64,000 nt of DNA. It comes from Motilibacter aurantiacus. Its GTDB lineage: Bacteria > Actinomycetota > Actinomycetes > Motilibacterales > Motilibacteraceae. The notes below the pieces were generated by a model. The model was not told where the DNA came from and did not search any database. It saw nothing but the letters and a program-made list of their open reading frames with translations. Below, piece by piece: positions 6,081 through 14,339 of the stretch (its first letter is position 1; every line of letters begins with the position of its first letter). A program made the translations under genes and the position numbers. The stretch is taken from NCBI RefSeq assembly GCF_011250645.1, contig NZ_JAANNO010000002.1:155081-219080 (forward strand), written 5' to 3'.

Positions 6081-7433
6081 TCAGGGCGTGGTGCAGGTGG
6101 TCGTCGCCGTGGCGTTGACCGGGGAGTACAGCGCCCGCGTGTCGAGCAGCAGCGGGATGACCGAGGCCGACTCCTGGGCCATCGAGACCCGGGCGCCGCC
6201 GTTCTCCAGCGGGGTCACGGCGACGCCGTGCCGCTCGAGCAGGCCGCCAACCTCGGCCAGCTGCGCGCCCGTCAGGGTGTACGCGCAGGGCGGGGTGAGC
6301 GCGATCTCGTTGGTCGCCGGCAGCTCGTTGTCCGCGCCCGCGAAGGCGAACGCGTCGATGTTGCTCGCCCAGCGCGTGGTGGCGCTGGCCCGCGACAGGT
6401 CCGTGGCCGCGGTGATGTCGCGGCGGGTGCGGTTCTTCGCCACCATGGCCAGCGTGCCGTCGATCGCCCGCGCCTGGGTCTCCACCCGCCGCTTGCGGTT
6501 CAGCGTCGGGTCGGCCTGCTCGGCCGCGTTCTGGTTGGCGGTGTAGGACTCGACGAGGATGCCCAGCGCGTGGTGCAGGCCAGTCGCGTTGCGCAGGATG
6601 CGCTCGTCACCGTCCCCGGCGCTCTGCGCGACCTGCTTGCCGTTCTTCACCGTGATGCCGTACTGGTTCGTGGTGAAGCCGCCGGCCTCGACGCTCGGCG
6701 CGACCCACTCGACGTTGAGCTCGTGGGCCAAGTCGTGCACGGCCTCGTGCACGTTGCGGTTGCGCGGCCACATGTACGTGATGTCGGTCCGCGGCGCGCT
6801 GGAGTACTCGTGGGTGTCGTGCACGAGGTCGGGCTTGCGCTCGCGGAACAGCTTCGCGATCGTCTGGGCCTCGAGGCTCTCGAGCTCGAGGTGGTCGCGG
6901 TTGATGTCGATCCCGTCGGAGTTGGCCCGGGTGTTGGCGGCCCGGCCGTCCGGGTTCACGGTCGGGACGAACAGCACGGTGACGTCCTGCAGCATCTTCA
7001 CGACCGCGGGGTCGTCGGCCAGCGCGAGGTCGCGCAGCTTGACCAGGCAGCCCTCACGGGCGGCGGGCTCGTTGCCGTGCTGCAGGCAGGTGAACAGGAC
7101 CGTGGCGTGGTCCTTCATGCTGCTGTTCTTGGGCGTGCCCTTGATCTCCACCAGCTGGATCGGCCGGCCCTGCTTGGTCGTGCCGACCTGGCTGATGCTC
7201 GTGCGCGGGCTCGCCGCGTCGAGCGCGGAGAGGAAGGACTGCTCCTCGGCAAGGCTCGTCCAGTTGGTGGCCCCGTTGGCCTCGAACGGGGTCGGGTACT
7301 GGGCGGCGAGGGACGGGACGCTGAAGCTGGGCGCCGGCGTGTCCGCACTGCGGACGCCGTAGGCGACGCCGGTGCTGACCGAGGCGGCCAGGGTGGTTGC
7401 GAGCGCGGAGACGGCTAGGGCACGAGGTCGCAC
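6081..7433 (-). CDS. secreted M14-family zinc carboxypeptidase, compact form
   Basis: A 450-aa exported metallopeptidase. I chose the GTG at 7433 because GGAGG lies four bases upstream and the protein then begins with a signal peptide (MRPRALAV followed by a hydrophobic run, cleavage near residue 26-30). The frame stays open upstream, but that extension is GC-driven. M14 features: HGNEP (His119, Glu122, zinc ligands), VNPDGR (159-164), INRD (177-180), HDTHEY (third zinc ligand, His205 or His208) and the catalytic Glu295 in ILVESYT. It lacks the long C-terminal domain of the neighbouring 855-aa enzyme. The two are only distantly alike, so the pair is not a recent duplication. Transcription diverges from the solute-binding protein gene at 7650. 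Confidence 0.88.
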   Translation of the reverse strand: MRPRALAVSALATTLAASVSTGVAYGVRSADTPAPSFSVPSLAAQYPTPFEANGATNWTSLAEEQSFLSALDAASPRTSISQVGTTKQGRPIQLVEIKGTPKNSSMKDHATVLFTCLQHGNEPAAREGCLVKLRDLALADDPAVVKMLQDVTVLFVPTVNPDGRAANTRANSDGIDINRDHLELESLEAQTIAKLFRERKPDLVHDTHEYSSAPRTDITYMWPRNRNVHEAVHDLAHELNVEWVAPSVEAGGFTTNQYGITVKNGKQVAQSAGDGDERILRNATGLHHALGILVESYTANQNAAEQADPTLNRKRRVETQARAIDGTLAMVAKNRTRRDITAATDLSRASATTRWASNIDAFAFAGADNELPATNEIALTPPCAYTLTGAQLAEVGGLLERHGVAVTPLENGGARVSMAQESASVIPLLLDTRALYSPVNATATTTCTTP

Positions 7434-7606
7434 GGTTCCTCCGGAACAGGTCTGTGGATGGACGGCACGGACGGTCGGCGGAGCGGAGCACGATGAGGCC
7501 CACACGGCGGCGCCGCTGCGCGGGGATCGGCAGCGGCGTCGAGGGGCCGCCTCCCCCTCCGGTCGGCCAGGACGGCCCGGAGCGAGAGGCTGGGGCGGAC
7601 GGTAGA

Positions 7607-7620
7607 CCGGATAAATCCGG
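7607..7620. promoter_or_regulatory. palindrome in the divergent promoter region
   Basis: CCGGAT (7607-7612) and ATCCGG (7615-7620) flank AA, a perfect palindrome that is AT-rich for this chromosome, 30 bp before the TAXI-type gene and 174 bp before the leftward M14 gene. It is a candidate operator or -10 region; the regulator is unknown, though the nearby response regulator (10159-10830) is an obvious candidate. Confidence 0.35.
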
Positions 7621-7649
7621 ACTCCCACGAATCTGAGGAAAGCCTGAGG

Positions 7650-8702
7650 GTGGAAGCTGAGAGGATCGGCCCCGTGCCAGAGCCGCCGCGTGCCGCGCCC
7701 GGGGCGCGCCGGCTGCTCCGTCGCACCCTGCGGGGCGTGCGCCTCCACCCCGGCCGCACCGCCTTCCTGCTGCTGCCGCTCGCCCTGCTCGCGCTCGCGG
7801 TCCGGCTGCTCGTCCCCCCCTCGTCCCCGGAGGCCGGCGGGGCGCTCGTCATCGCCACCGGGGGCGTCAAGGGCGTCTACTTCGAGTACGGCCGGGCCGT
7901 CGCCGCTCTCGCCGAGTCCGAGCTGGACGGGGTGTCCGCGCGCGTGGAGCCCACGACCGGCTCGGTCGAGAACATCCGCGGGCTGGTGGCCGGGCGGTTC
8001 ACCGTCGCGTTCAGCGCCTCGGACGTCGCGGCCGACGCCGTCCGCGGCCGCCCGCCCTTCACCGCGCCGCTGCCGCTGCAGGCGCTCGGCCGGATCTACG
8101 ACGACTACGTCCACCTCGTCGTGCCGGCGTCGTCGCCCGCGCAGTCGGTGCGCGACCTGGTGGGCCAGCGCGTCTCGCTCGGGTCGCCGGGCTCCGGGAC
8201 CGAGGTCATCGCCGACCGGGTGCTGGCCGCGGCGGGGCTCAGCCGGGACGACGTGCGCGAGCGCCACCTGAGCCTCAGCGACTCGGCGGACGCGCTGCGC
8301 GCCGGGAGGCTCGACGCCTTCTTCTGGTCCGGCGGCCTGCCCAGCGGCGGGGTGACCGAGCTGGCGGCCTCGCTGCCGATCCGGCTGCTCCCGCTCGGCG
8401 ACGCCGCCGAGCAGCTGCGCGAGCGCTACGGGGCGTCCTACCGCACCGCCCGCACCCCCGCTGCGACCTACCGCGGGGTCGAGCCGGTCGAGACCATCGC
8501 CATCGCGAACTACCTGCTGACCCGGCCCGACGCCCCTGCCGGGCTCGTCGAGGGGCTGACCCGGCTGCTGTTCGACCTGCGCGACGACCTCGCCCGCGAC
8601 GTCCCGCTCGCCGCGCGGCTCGACCGCGGCGCCGCGATCTTCACCGAGCCGGTCCCGCTGCACGCGGGGGCCGAGCGCTACTACCGGCGGGTCAAGGCCT
8701 GA
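7650..8702 (+). CDS. TAXI-family solute-binding protein
   Basis: A 350-aa periplasmic-binding-like protein of the TRAP-associated extracytoplasmic immunogenic (TAXI) type. One membrane anchor or signal segment lies at about 37-56 (AFLLLPLALLALAVRLLV). The binding domain follows, with ALVIATGGVKGVYFEYG (about 63-79) at the ligand pocket, SGTEVIADRVL, and DAFFWSGG near 222. GTG at 7650 and GTG at 7674 are both possible starts and neither has a strong ribosome-binding site. No TRAP membrane subunit is encoded nearby. The gene instead converges on a histidine kinase/response regulator pair with an 11-bp overlap of 3' ends, so a sensory role, presenting ligand to the kinase, is plausible. Family call is good; ligand unknown. 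Confidence 0.78.
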   Translation: MEAERIGPVPEPPRAAPGARRLLRRTLRGVRLHPGRTAFLLLPLALLALAVRLLVPPSSPEAGGALVIATGGVKGVYFEYGRAVAALAESELDGVSARVEPTTGSVENIRGLVAGRFTVAFSASDVAADAVRGRPPFTAPLPLQALGRIYDDYVHLVVPASSPAQSVRDLVGQRVSLGSPGSGTEVIADRVLAAAGLSRDDVRERHLSLSDSADALRAGRLDAFFWSGGLPSGGVTELAASLPIRLLPLGDAAEQLRERYGASYRTARTPAATYRGVEPVETIAIANYLLTRPDAPAGLVEGLTRLLFDLRDDLARDVPLAARLDRGAAIFTEPVPLHAGAERYYRRVKA

Positions 8703-10146
8703 CCGGCCCGGCTGGGGACCGAGCTGCGAGCACCCCGGCCGGTGCCGCGTCCACCGACCGGCGGTGGCCGGGCACGGCGGGCGCCGCCGGCGCGTCGACC
8801 GTCACGGCCAGCCCGCCCTCGGGCCGGTTCGCCACCGTGAGCCGCCCGCCGGACCGCTCGAGCAGGGCCCGCGCGATCGCGAGGCCGAGCCCGGAGCCCG
8901 GCACGTTCTGGTGGCCCGGGCTGCGCCAGAACCGGTCGGTCGCCCGCCCGACCTCGTCCGCCGCGAGCCCCGGGCCCTCGTCGAGGACGGCGACCCCGCA
9001 CCGGCCGCCCGCGCACTCCACCCGCAGCGTCACCGTCGCGCCCGCGGGGCTGAACTTCAGCGCGTTGTCGATGACGGCGTCGAGCGCACTGGCGAAGGCG
9101 GTCGGGTCGAGCACGGCGTACGCGTCGGCCTGCGTCCGCACGTCGATGCCCAGCTCGCGGGAGTCCGCGACGACCTGCCAGCAGTCGGCCCGGGCCGCGA
9201 CCAGCGGCGCGAGCGCGACCGGCTCGGGCGCCGCGACGGAGCGTTCGGCTCGGGCCAGCGCCAGCAGGTCGTCGAGCAGCACGGTGAGCCGGCGCCCCTC
9301 GTCGCGGGCCTGCTCGAGGTCCTCCTGGCACCCCTCGGGCAGTTCGAGGCCGAGCCCCTCGATCCGCAGCAGCAGGGCGCTCAGCGGGTTGCGCAGCTGG
9401 TGCGAGGCGTCCGCGACGAACGCCCGCTGCTGCTCGACGTACGCCTCGACGTGGTCGGCCATGTCGTTGAACGCCAGCGCGAGCCGGCGCAGCTCGGGCG
9501 GGCCGTCGTGCGCCGGCGTGCGCGCGTCGAGCCGGCCGTTCGCGATGGCGTGCGCCACCCCGTCGAGCTCGTCGACCGGCCGCAGCACCCAGCGGGCGGC
9601 CCCCAGCGCCAGCCCGACGGCGACGACGAGCGCCGCGATCGCCCCCGCGGCCAGCGCGGCCCACGAGCGCAGCACCGCGGCGTCGGCCCGGCCGGTCGGG
9701 GCCACGACGACGACTGCGCCCACCGTGTCGCCCGCGTCGATGACCGGGGAGGCCACCACGATCGGACGGTCGTCCCACGGCCAGCGGAAGCCGACCCCCG
9801 CCGACGTGCGTCCGGACAGCGCGGCGTCCAGCGCCGGCCGGGCCACCTCGGCGTCGAGCACCGTGCCGGGCGCGGAGCCGATCGCCACGCGCCCGGCCGG
9901 GTCGACGACGGCGATCGTCCCCGCGTACACCTGCTCGTAGCGCTGCAGGTCGGCCGCGAGCGCCCGGGCGTCGGCGGGCGTGCGAGCCTCCCGGGCCAGG
10001 CTGACCACGCGGGCCACGTCGTACGAGCGGTCGAGGAACACCGCCTGCAGCGCGTTGTGCGCGAGACTGCGACCGAGCGCCACGCAGGGCACGACGAGGG
10101 CGCCGGCCAGCAGAGCCAGCAGGACCGCCAGGAGCCGGGCGCGCAC
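8692..10146 (-). CDS. sensor histidine kinase
   Basis: A 484-aa membrane kinase. Transmembrane segment 1 is at about 3-25, an extracytoplasmic sensor loop covers 26-155, and segment 2 is at about 161-185. HAMP follows to about 235, then the dimerisation/phosphoacceptor domain with His249 in ASHQLRNPLSAL. The ATPase domain carries DNALKFSP (N box), DEGPGL (G1) and GSGLGLAIA (G2). The GTG at 10146 begins 12 bp after the stop of the response regulator gene, so the two form one operon with the regulator first. It probably phosphorylates Asp50 of that regulator. The 3' end overlaps the convergent TAXI-type gene by 11 bp. Confidence 0.92.
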   Translation of the reverse strand: MRARLLAVLLALLAGALVVPCVALGRSLAHNALQAVFLDRSYDVARVVSLAREARTPADARALAADLQRYEQVYAGTIAVVDPAGRVAIGSAPGTVLDAEVARPALDAALSGRTSAGVGFRWPWDDRPIVVASPVIDAGDTVGAVVVVAPTGRADAAVLRSWAALAAGAIAALVVAVGLALGAARWVLRPVDELDGVAHAIANGRLDARTPAHDGPPELRRLALAFNDMADHVEAYVEQQRAFVADASHQLRNPLSALLLRIEGLGLELPEGCQEDLEQARDEGRRLTVLLDDLLALARAERSVAAPEPVALAPLVAARADCWQVVADSRELGIDVRTQADAYAVLDPTAFASALDAVIDNALKFSPAGATVTLRVECAGGRCGVAVLDEGPGLAADEVGRATDRFWRSPGHQNVPGSGLGLAIARALLERSGGRLTVANRPEGGLAVTVDAPAAPAVPGHRRSVDAAPAGVLAARSPAGPVRP

Positions 10147-10158
10147 CGTGGAGCCGGG

Positions 10159-10830
10159 TCAGGCCAGCACGCGGTAGCCGACCCCGCGGACCGTGACGAT
10201 GGCCTCCGGGACGCCGAGCTTGGCCCGCAGCGAGGCCACGTGCACCTCCAGCGTCCGCTCGGTCCCCTTCCAGCTGGTGTTCCACACCGCGCCCATGAGC
10301 TGCTCGCGGCGCACGGCGATGCCGGGAGTGCGGGCCAGCACGGCCAGCACCTCGAACTCCTTGCGGGTGAGGAGCACGTCGCGCCCATCGACGCTGACCG
10401 TGCGCGCGTCGAAGTCGAGGACGATCCCGCCACCGAGGGTGACCGTCGCGGCGCGCGGCGTCGGGACGGCCGCGTGCTGCGCCCGCCGGGTGACCGCGTG
10501 GATGCGGGCGATCAGCTCGCGCAGGTCGTACGGCTTGGACAGGTAGTCGTCGGCGCCGATCGAGAGCCCCCGCAGCCGGTCGGCGACCTCGGACCGCGCG
10601 GTCACCATGATGATCGGCACGTCGCTGCGGTGGCGCAGCCGCTCCCCCACCACGAAGCCGTCGACGTCGGGCAGCCCGAGGTCGAGCAGCACGACGTCGG
10701 TGTCGGTGCCGGCGCCGAGCGCCTGCTCGCCGTTGCAGGCCCGCCGGACCTCGAACCCGTGCCGGGCGAGGACGCTGCACAGCGCTCCGGCGACACGGTC
10801 GTCGTCCTCCACCACCAGCACCCGCAACAC
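10159..10830 (-). CDS. OmpR-family response regulator
   Basis: A 223-aa DNA-binding regulator. The receiver domain (1-115) has the acidic pocket EDDD (8-11), phosphoacceptor Asp50 in LLDLGLPDVDG, the conserved Thr in MVTARSEV and Lys in SKPYDLRE. The winged-helix output domain (about 130-222) has LTRKEFEVLAVLA, the recognition helix around RTLEVHVASLRAKLG, and the terminal wing GVGYRVLA. GTG start at 10830. It is first in an operon with the kinase and divergent from gluA over an 89-bp gap. Likely targets are the TAXI-type gene or its own operon; none is demonstrated by the sequence. Confidence 0.93.
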   Translation of the reverse strand: MLRVLVVEDDDRVAGALCSVLARHGFEVRRACNGEQALGAGTDTDVVLLDLGLPDVDGFVVGERLRHRSDVPIIMVTARSEVADRLRGLSIGADDYLSKPYDLRELIARIHAVTRRAQHAAVPTPRAATVTLGGGIVLDFDARTVSVDGRDVLLTRKEFEVLAVLARTPGIAVRREQLMGAVWNTSWKGTERTLEVHVASLRAKLGVPEAIVTVRGVGYRVLA

Positions 10831-10919
10831 GCCACCTCAAGTTCGGCTCAAACAGGTGACAGGAGCGTATAGCCGGGCTTAGCGTCCGTCAGCATGCTGA
10901 GCGGACAAAGCAGCGTGCG

Positions 10920-11696
10920 ATGACGGCGCTCGAGAAGGAGCCCACCGTGGTGCCCGGCGCGCCGCCCCTCGTGACGCTTCGCGGGGTGCAGAAGCACTTC
11001 GGCGCGCTCCACGTCCTCAAGGACATCGAGCTGTCCGTGCAGCCCGGGGAGGTGGTCGTGGTCATCGGGCCGTCGGGCTCCGGCAAGTCGACCCTCTGCC
11101 GCACCATCAACCGGCTCGAGCCGATCGACGAGGGCACGATCGAGGTCGACGGGCGGCCGCTGCCGCAGGAGGGCAAGGAGCTCGCCCGGCTGCGCAGCGA
11201 CGTCGGCATGGTCTTCCAGTCGTTCAACCTCTTCCCGCACAAGACGGTCCTGCAGAACGTGACGCTCGGGCCGGTCAAGGTGCGGCGGCGCAAGCAGGAG
11301 GAGGCAGAGCGGCGGGGGCGGGAGCTGCTCAAGCGCGTCGGGGTGGCCGACCAGGCCGACAAGTACCCGACGCAGCTCTCGGGCGGCCAGCAACAGCGTG
11401 TGGCGATCGCACGGGCCCTGGCCATGGAGCCGAAGGTGATGCTCTTCGACGAGCCCACCTCGGCGCTGGACCCCGAGATGGTCAACGAGGTCCTGGACGT
11501 CATGACCAGCCTCGCCCGCGAGGGCATGACCATGATCGTGGTCACCCACGAGATGGGCTTCGCCCGCCGGGCGGCCAACCGGGTCGTCTTCATGGACGCC
11601 GGGCGCATCGTCGAGGAAGCGCCACCGGAAGAGTTCTTCACCTCCCCCCGGTCGGACCGGGCACGCGACTTCCTCTCGAAGATCCTCACTCACTGA
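10920..11696 (+). CDS. gluA: glutamate/polar amino acid ABC transporter, ATPase subunit
   Basis: A 258-aa ATP-binding subunit of a polar amino acid importer (GluA/GlnQ type). Walker [10 protein letters not shown] at 50-58, Q loop [13 protein letters not shown], signature LSGGQQQR, Walker [13 protein letters not shown], and H loop VVTHEMGFA are all present. The first 16 residues are extra relative to the family core and could be trimmed by using GTG codons further in. It heads a four-gene rightward operon with the binding protein and two permeases, the actinobacterial gluABCD order. It energises uptake at the inner face of the membrane. The specific substrate (glutamate or another polar amino acid) is inferred from family and gene order. 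Confidence 0.92.
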   Translation: MTALEKEPTVVPGAPPLVTLRGVQKHFGALHVLKDIELSVQPGEVVVVIGPSGSGKSTLCRTINRLEPIDEGTIEVDGRPLPQEGKELARLRSDVGMVFQSFNLFPHKTVLQNVTLGPVKVRRRKQEEAERRGRELLKRVGVADQADKYPTQLSGGQQQRVAIARALAMEPKVMLFDEPTSALDPEMVNEVLDVMTSLAREGMTMIVVTHEMGFARRAANRVVFMDAGRIVEEAPPEEFFTSPRSDRARDFLSKILTH

Positions 11697-11745
11697 CCCT
11701 CGCCGGCGGGCCGTGCGCCCGCCTCGACGTAGGAGGCACCACACC

Positions 11746-12630
11746 ATGCGGATGCGCAGAATGGCCGTCCTGGCCATCGCGAGCGCGCTGGCCCTCTCGG
11801 CCTGCGGCAAGGACTCCGAGGAGGACGAGGGCGGCGCCGCGGCGCCGGCGCCCTCGGCCGCCACGGGCGTGACCCTCGAGGGCTCGCCGACGTTCGACAA
11901 GATGACCGCCGCCGGCAAGGTCGTCATCGGCGTCAAGGAGGACCAGCCGAACCTGGGCTTCAAGGACCCGACGACCGGCGAGTACTCCGGCTTCGACATC
12001 TCCGTCGCCAAGTACATCGCCTCCAAGCTCGGGTTCGGCGAGGACAAGATCGAGTTCACCGCTATCCCCTCGGCCAACCGCGAGACGGCGATCCAGGGCG
12101 GGCAGATCGACTACTACGTCGGCACCTACTCGATCACCGACAAGCGCAAGGAGCAGGTCTCCTTCGCCGGCCCGTACTTCATCGCCGGCCAGGACCTGCT
12201 CGTCCGCAAGGACGACACCTCGATCACCGGCCCGGACTCCCTCGACGGCAAGACCGTCTGCTCCGTCACCGGCTCCACCCCGCTGCAGCGGATCCGCGAG
12301 GAGTACGCGGGGGCCAAGACGATCGAGTTCCAGAAGTACTCCCAGTGCGTCGAGCAGATGCTCGCGGGCCAGGTCGACGCCATCACCACCGACGACGCCA
12401 TCCTGCTCGGCTACGCGGCCCAGCAGCCCGACGAGCTCAAGGTCGTCGGCGCGCCGTTCAGCGAGGAGAAGTACGGCGTCGGGCTCGCGAAGGACGACAA
12501 GGTCCTGCGCGACAAGATCAACGACATCCTCGAGGAGATGGAGACGTCCGGGGAGTGGCAGCGCGCCTACGACGCCACGCTCGGCCAGTCCGGCTCCACG
12601 GCGACGCCGCCGGCACTCGAGCGCTACTGA
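11746..12630 (+). CDS. gluB: glutamate-type ABC transporter substrate-binding lipoprotein
   Basis: A 294-aa solute-binding protein. The ATG at 11746 is preceded by AGGAGG (11731-11736), so it is preferred over the longer open frame from 11713. A lipoprotein signal (MRMRRMAVLAIASALALSAC) places the lipidated Cys at residue 20. The SBP family 3 fold follows, with KVVIGVKEDQPNLGFKDP, YSGFDISVAKYIA and YYVGTYSITDKRKEQVSFAGPY. It captures the amino acid outside the membrane and delivers it to GluC/GluD. A strong hairpin separates it from the permease genes, which would let the binding protein be made in excess. Confidence 0.93.
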   Translation: MRMRRMAVLAIASALALSACGKDSEEDEGGAAAPAPSAATGVTLEGSPTFDKMTAAGKVVIGVKEDQPNLGFKDPTTGEYSGFDISVAKYIASKLGFGEDKIEFTAIPSANRETAIQGGQIDYYVGTYSITDKRKEQVSFAGPYFIAGQDLLVRKDDTSITGPDSLDGKTVCSVTGSTPLQRIREEYAGAKTIEFQKYSQCVEQMLAGQVDAITTDDAILLGYAAQQPDELKVVGAPFSEEKYGVGLAKDDKVLRDKINDILEEMETSGEWQRAYDATLGQSGSTATPPALERY

Positions 12631-12656
12631 CCCCTCAGCAGCTGCGAGGCGTCCAC

Positions 12657-12692
12657 GGGCGGGCCCACCTCTTGACGGAGGTGGGCCCGCCC
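12657..12692 (+). terminator. partial terminator hairpin between gluB and gluC
   Basis: A 15-bp perfect stem, 12657-12671 with 12678-12692, and a 6-nt loop lie 27 bp after the gluB stop and 64 bp before gluC. With no T tract it probably acts as a partial terminator or 3'-end stabiliser that raises gluAB mRNA relative to gluCD. Confidence 0.65.
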
Positions 12693-12756
12693 TATGGCGC
12701 GAAGAACGCTTCTGTGTAGGCCATTTCGGCCATAGCTTCGCGAGAGGAGCCGCCCG

Positions 12757-13404
12757 GTGCTGGAGACCCTCACCGACAACTGGGACCTGTTCATCGAGGC
12801 GTTCCGCACCACGGTCGTGCTCCTGATCATCTCGGGAGCCATCGCGCTCGTGGCGGGCACGCTGCTGGGCGCCATGCGTGTGTCACCGGTCCCCGCGCTG
12901 CGCGCGGCCGGGACGGTGTACGTCACGCTGCTGCGCAACACCCCGCTGACGTTCGTGTTCTTCTTCGTCGCGTTCGGCTTCCCGCGGCTCGACATCCGGT
13001 TCAGCTACTTCGCCTTCGCGGTCATCGCGCTGTCGTCGTACACCTCGGCCTTCGTCTGCGAGGCGGTCCGCTCCGGCATCAACACCGTGCCGCTCGGGCA
13101 GGCCGAGGCGGCACGCGCCATCGGCATGACCTTCGGGCAGACGCTGCGCGAGGTCGTCCTGCCGCAGGCGCTGCGCAACGCAGTCCCGCCGCTGATGAGC
13201 GTGATCATCGCGCTGGCCAAGAACACGACGATCGCCTCCGGCTTCGGCGTCATGGAGGCGGGCGCCATCGGCGCCACTCTCAACGAGCGGGGCTATCCCG
13301 CCTTCGACGCGATGATCTGGGTGGCGGTCGGCTTCATCATCGTCGTGCTGCCGCTGTCGCTGACCCAACGCCGGCTCGAGCGGAAGGTGGTGCGGTCGCG
13401 ATGA
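12757..13404 (+). CDS. gluC: glutamate-type ABC transporter permease
   Basis: A 215-aa inner-membrane permease of the His/Glu/Gln type. About five membrane segments are visible, starting at TTVVLLIISGAIALVAGTLLG (about 24-44). The conserved cytoplasmic EAA-like loop that docks on the ATPase is GQAEAARAIGMTFGQTLREVVLPQALR. The GTG at 12757 follows GAGAGGAG. Its stop overlaps the gluD start (ATGA, 13401-13404), so the two permeases are translationally coupled, in line with a 1:1 heterodimer. Confidence 0.92.
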   Translation: MLETLTDNWDLFIEAFRTTVVLLIISGAIALVAGTLLGAMRVSPVPALRAAGTVYVTLLRNTPLTFVFFFVAFGFPRLDIRFSYFAFAVIALSSYTSAFVCEAVRSGINTVPLGQAEAARAIGMTFGQTLREVVLPQALRNAVPPLMSVIIALAKNTTIASGFGVMEAGAIGATLNERGYPAFDAMIWVAVGFIIVVLPLSLTQRRLERKVVRSR

Positions 13405-14267
13405 GCACCGTCCTGTACGACGCGGCCGGCCCGCGCGCCAAGTCGCGCTACCGGCTCTACGGGCTCCTGACCACGGTCCTCGTGGCGGCGGCCCTGGCCT
13501 ACGTGGTCTGGAAGCTGCAGCAGACCGGGCAGTTCTCCGGCCGCAAGTGGTCGATCTTCCAGTACGAGCAGGTCCAGCGGACGCTGCTCAGCGGGCTCGG
13601 CAACACGCTCAAGGCCGCGGCGACCGGCGCCGTCCTCGCCCTCGCCTTCGGCATCGTGTTCGCCTTCGCCCGGCTCTCGGACCGGGCGTGGGTCCGGGTG
13701 CCGGCCGGGCTCGTCGTCGAGCTCTTCCGGGCGCTGCCGGTCGTCGTCATGATCTTCCTGATCTACTACGGCACCCTCGCCAACGCCGGGTCGGCCTCGA
13801 CGTTCTGGTCCGTGGTCGCAGCGCTGACTGTCTACAACGGCTCGGTCCTGGCCGAGGTCTTCCGCGCCGGGCTGGAGGCCGTGCCGCGCGGGCAGTCCGA
13901 GGCGGCGTACGCGATCGGCCTGCGCAAATCCCAGGTGCTGCGCATGATCCTGCTGCCGCAGGCGGTCCGGGCGATGCTGCCGGCGATCATCAGCCAGGTC
14001 GTCGTCCTGCTCAAGGACACCGCGCTCGGCTTCCTCATCACCTACCGCGAGCTGCTCACCGAGGCGCGCCAGCTGGCCAGCGCGCAGCGCTTCGAGTTCC
14101 CGACCATCCCGGTCGCGCTCGTCGTCGGGGCCGTGTACATCGCGATCTGCCTGGCGCTGTCGCTGTTCGCGACGTGGCTGGAGCGGCGCAACCGCGAGCG
14201 CGGGCGGCGCCGGACGGCGGGCAAGGCGGTGCAGATGGGTGCCGGCGAGCCCGACGCGGGGGCCTGA
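13401..14267 (+). CDS. gluD: glutamate-type ABC transporter permease
   Basis: A 288-aa partner permease. Membrane segments include LLTTVLVAAALAYVVWKL (about 23-40) and LVVELFRALPVVVMIFLIYYG (about 104-124). The docking loop is GQSEAAYAIGLRKSQVLRMILLPQAVR. The C-terminus is basic and cytoplasmic. The ATG overlaps the gluC stop by four bases. It is the last gene of the operon; the convergent terminator at 14288-14332 ends the transcript. Confidence 0.92.
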   Translation: MSTVLYDAAGPRAKSRYRLYGLLTTVLVAAALAYVVWKLQQTGQFSGRKWSIFQYEQVQRTLLSGLGNTLKAAATGAVLALAFGIVFAFARLSDRAWVRVPAGLVVELFRALPVVVMIFLIYYGTLANAGSASTFWSVVAALTVYNGSVLAEVFRAGLEAVPRGQSEAAYAIGLRKSQVLRMILLPQAVRAMLPAIISQVVVLLKDTALGFLITYRELLTEARQLASAQRFEFPTIPVALVVGAVYIAICLALSLFATWLERRNRERGRRRTAGKAVQMGAGEPDAGA

Positions 14268-14287
14268 CCCCGCTCCTGGACCGACCC

Positions 14288-14332
14288 GAGGCCCTTCCGC
14301 CGCCGACCTACCGGTCGGGGCGGGAGGGCCTC
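14288..14332. terminator. bidirectional terminator gluD/rny
   Basis: GAGGCCCT (14288-14295) pairs with AGGGCCTC (14325-14332), and CGACC/GGTCG pairs inside. It lies between the convergent stops of gluD (14267) and rny (14340). Confidence 0.65.
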
Positions 14333-14339
14333 GTCGCTG

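Noticed and set aside
6012-7418. 468-codon plus-strand frame opposite the second M14 gene
   Set aside because: Shadow frame of the real minus-strand peptidase gene.
7650-8702. A complete TRAP/TAXI transporter
   Set aside because: No membrane subunits with TRAP features are encoded anywhere in the window.
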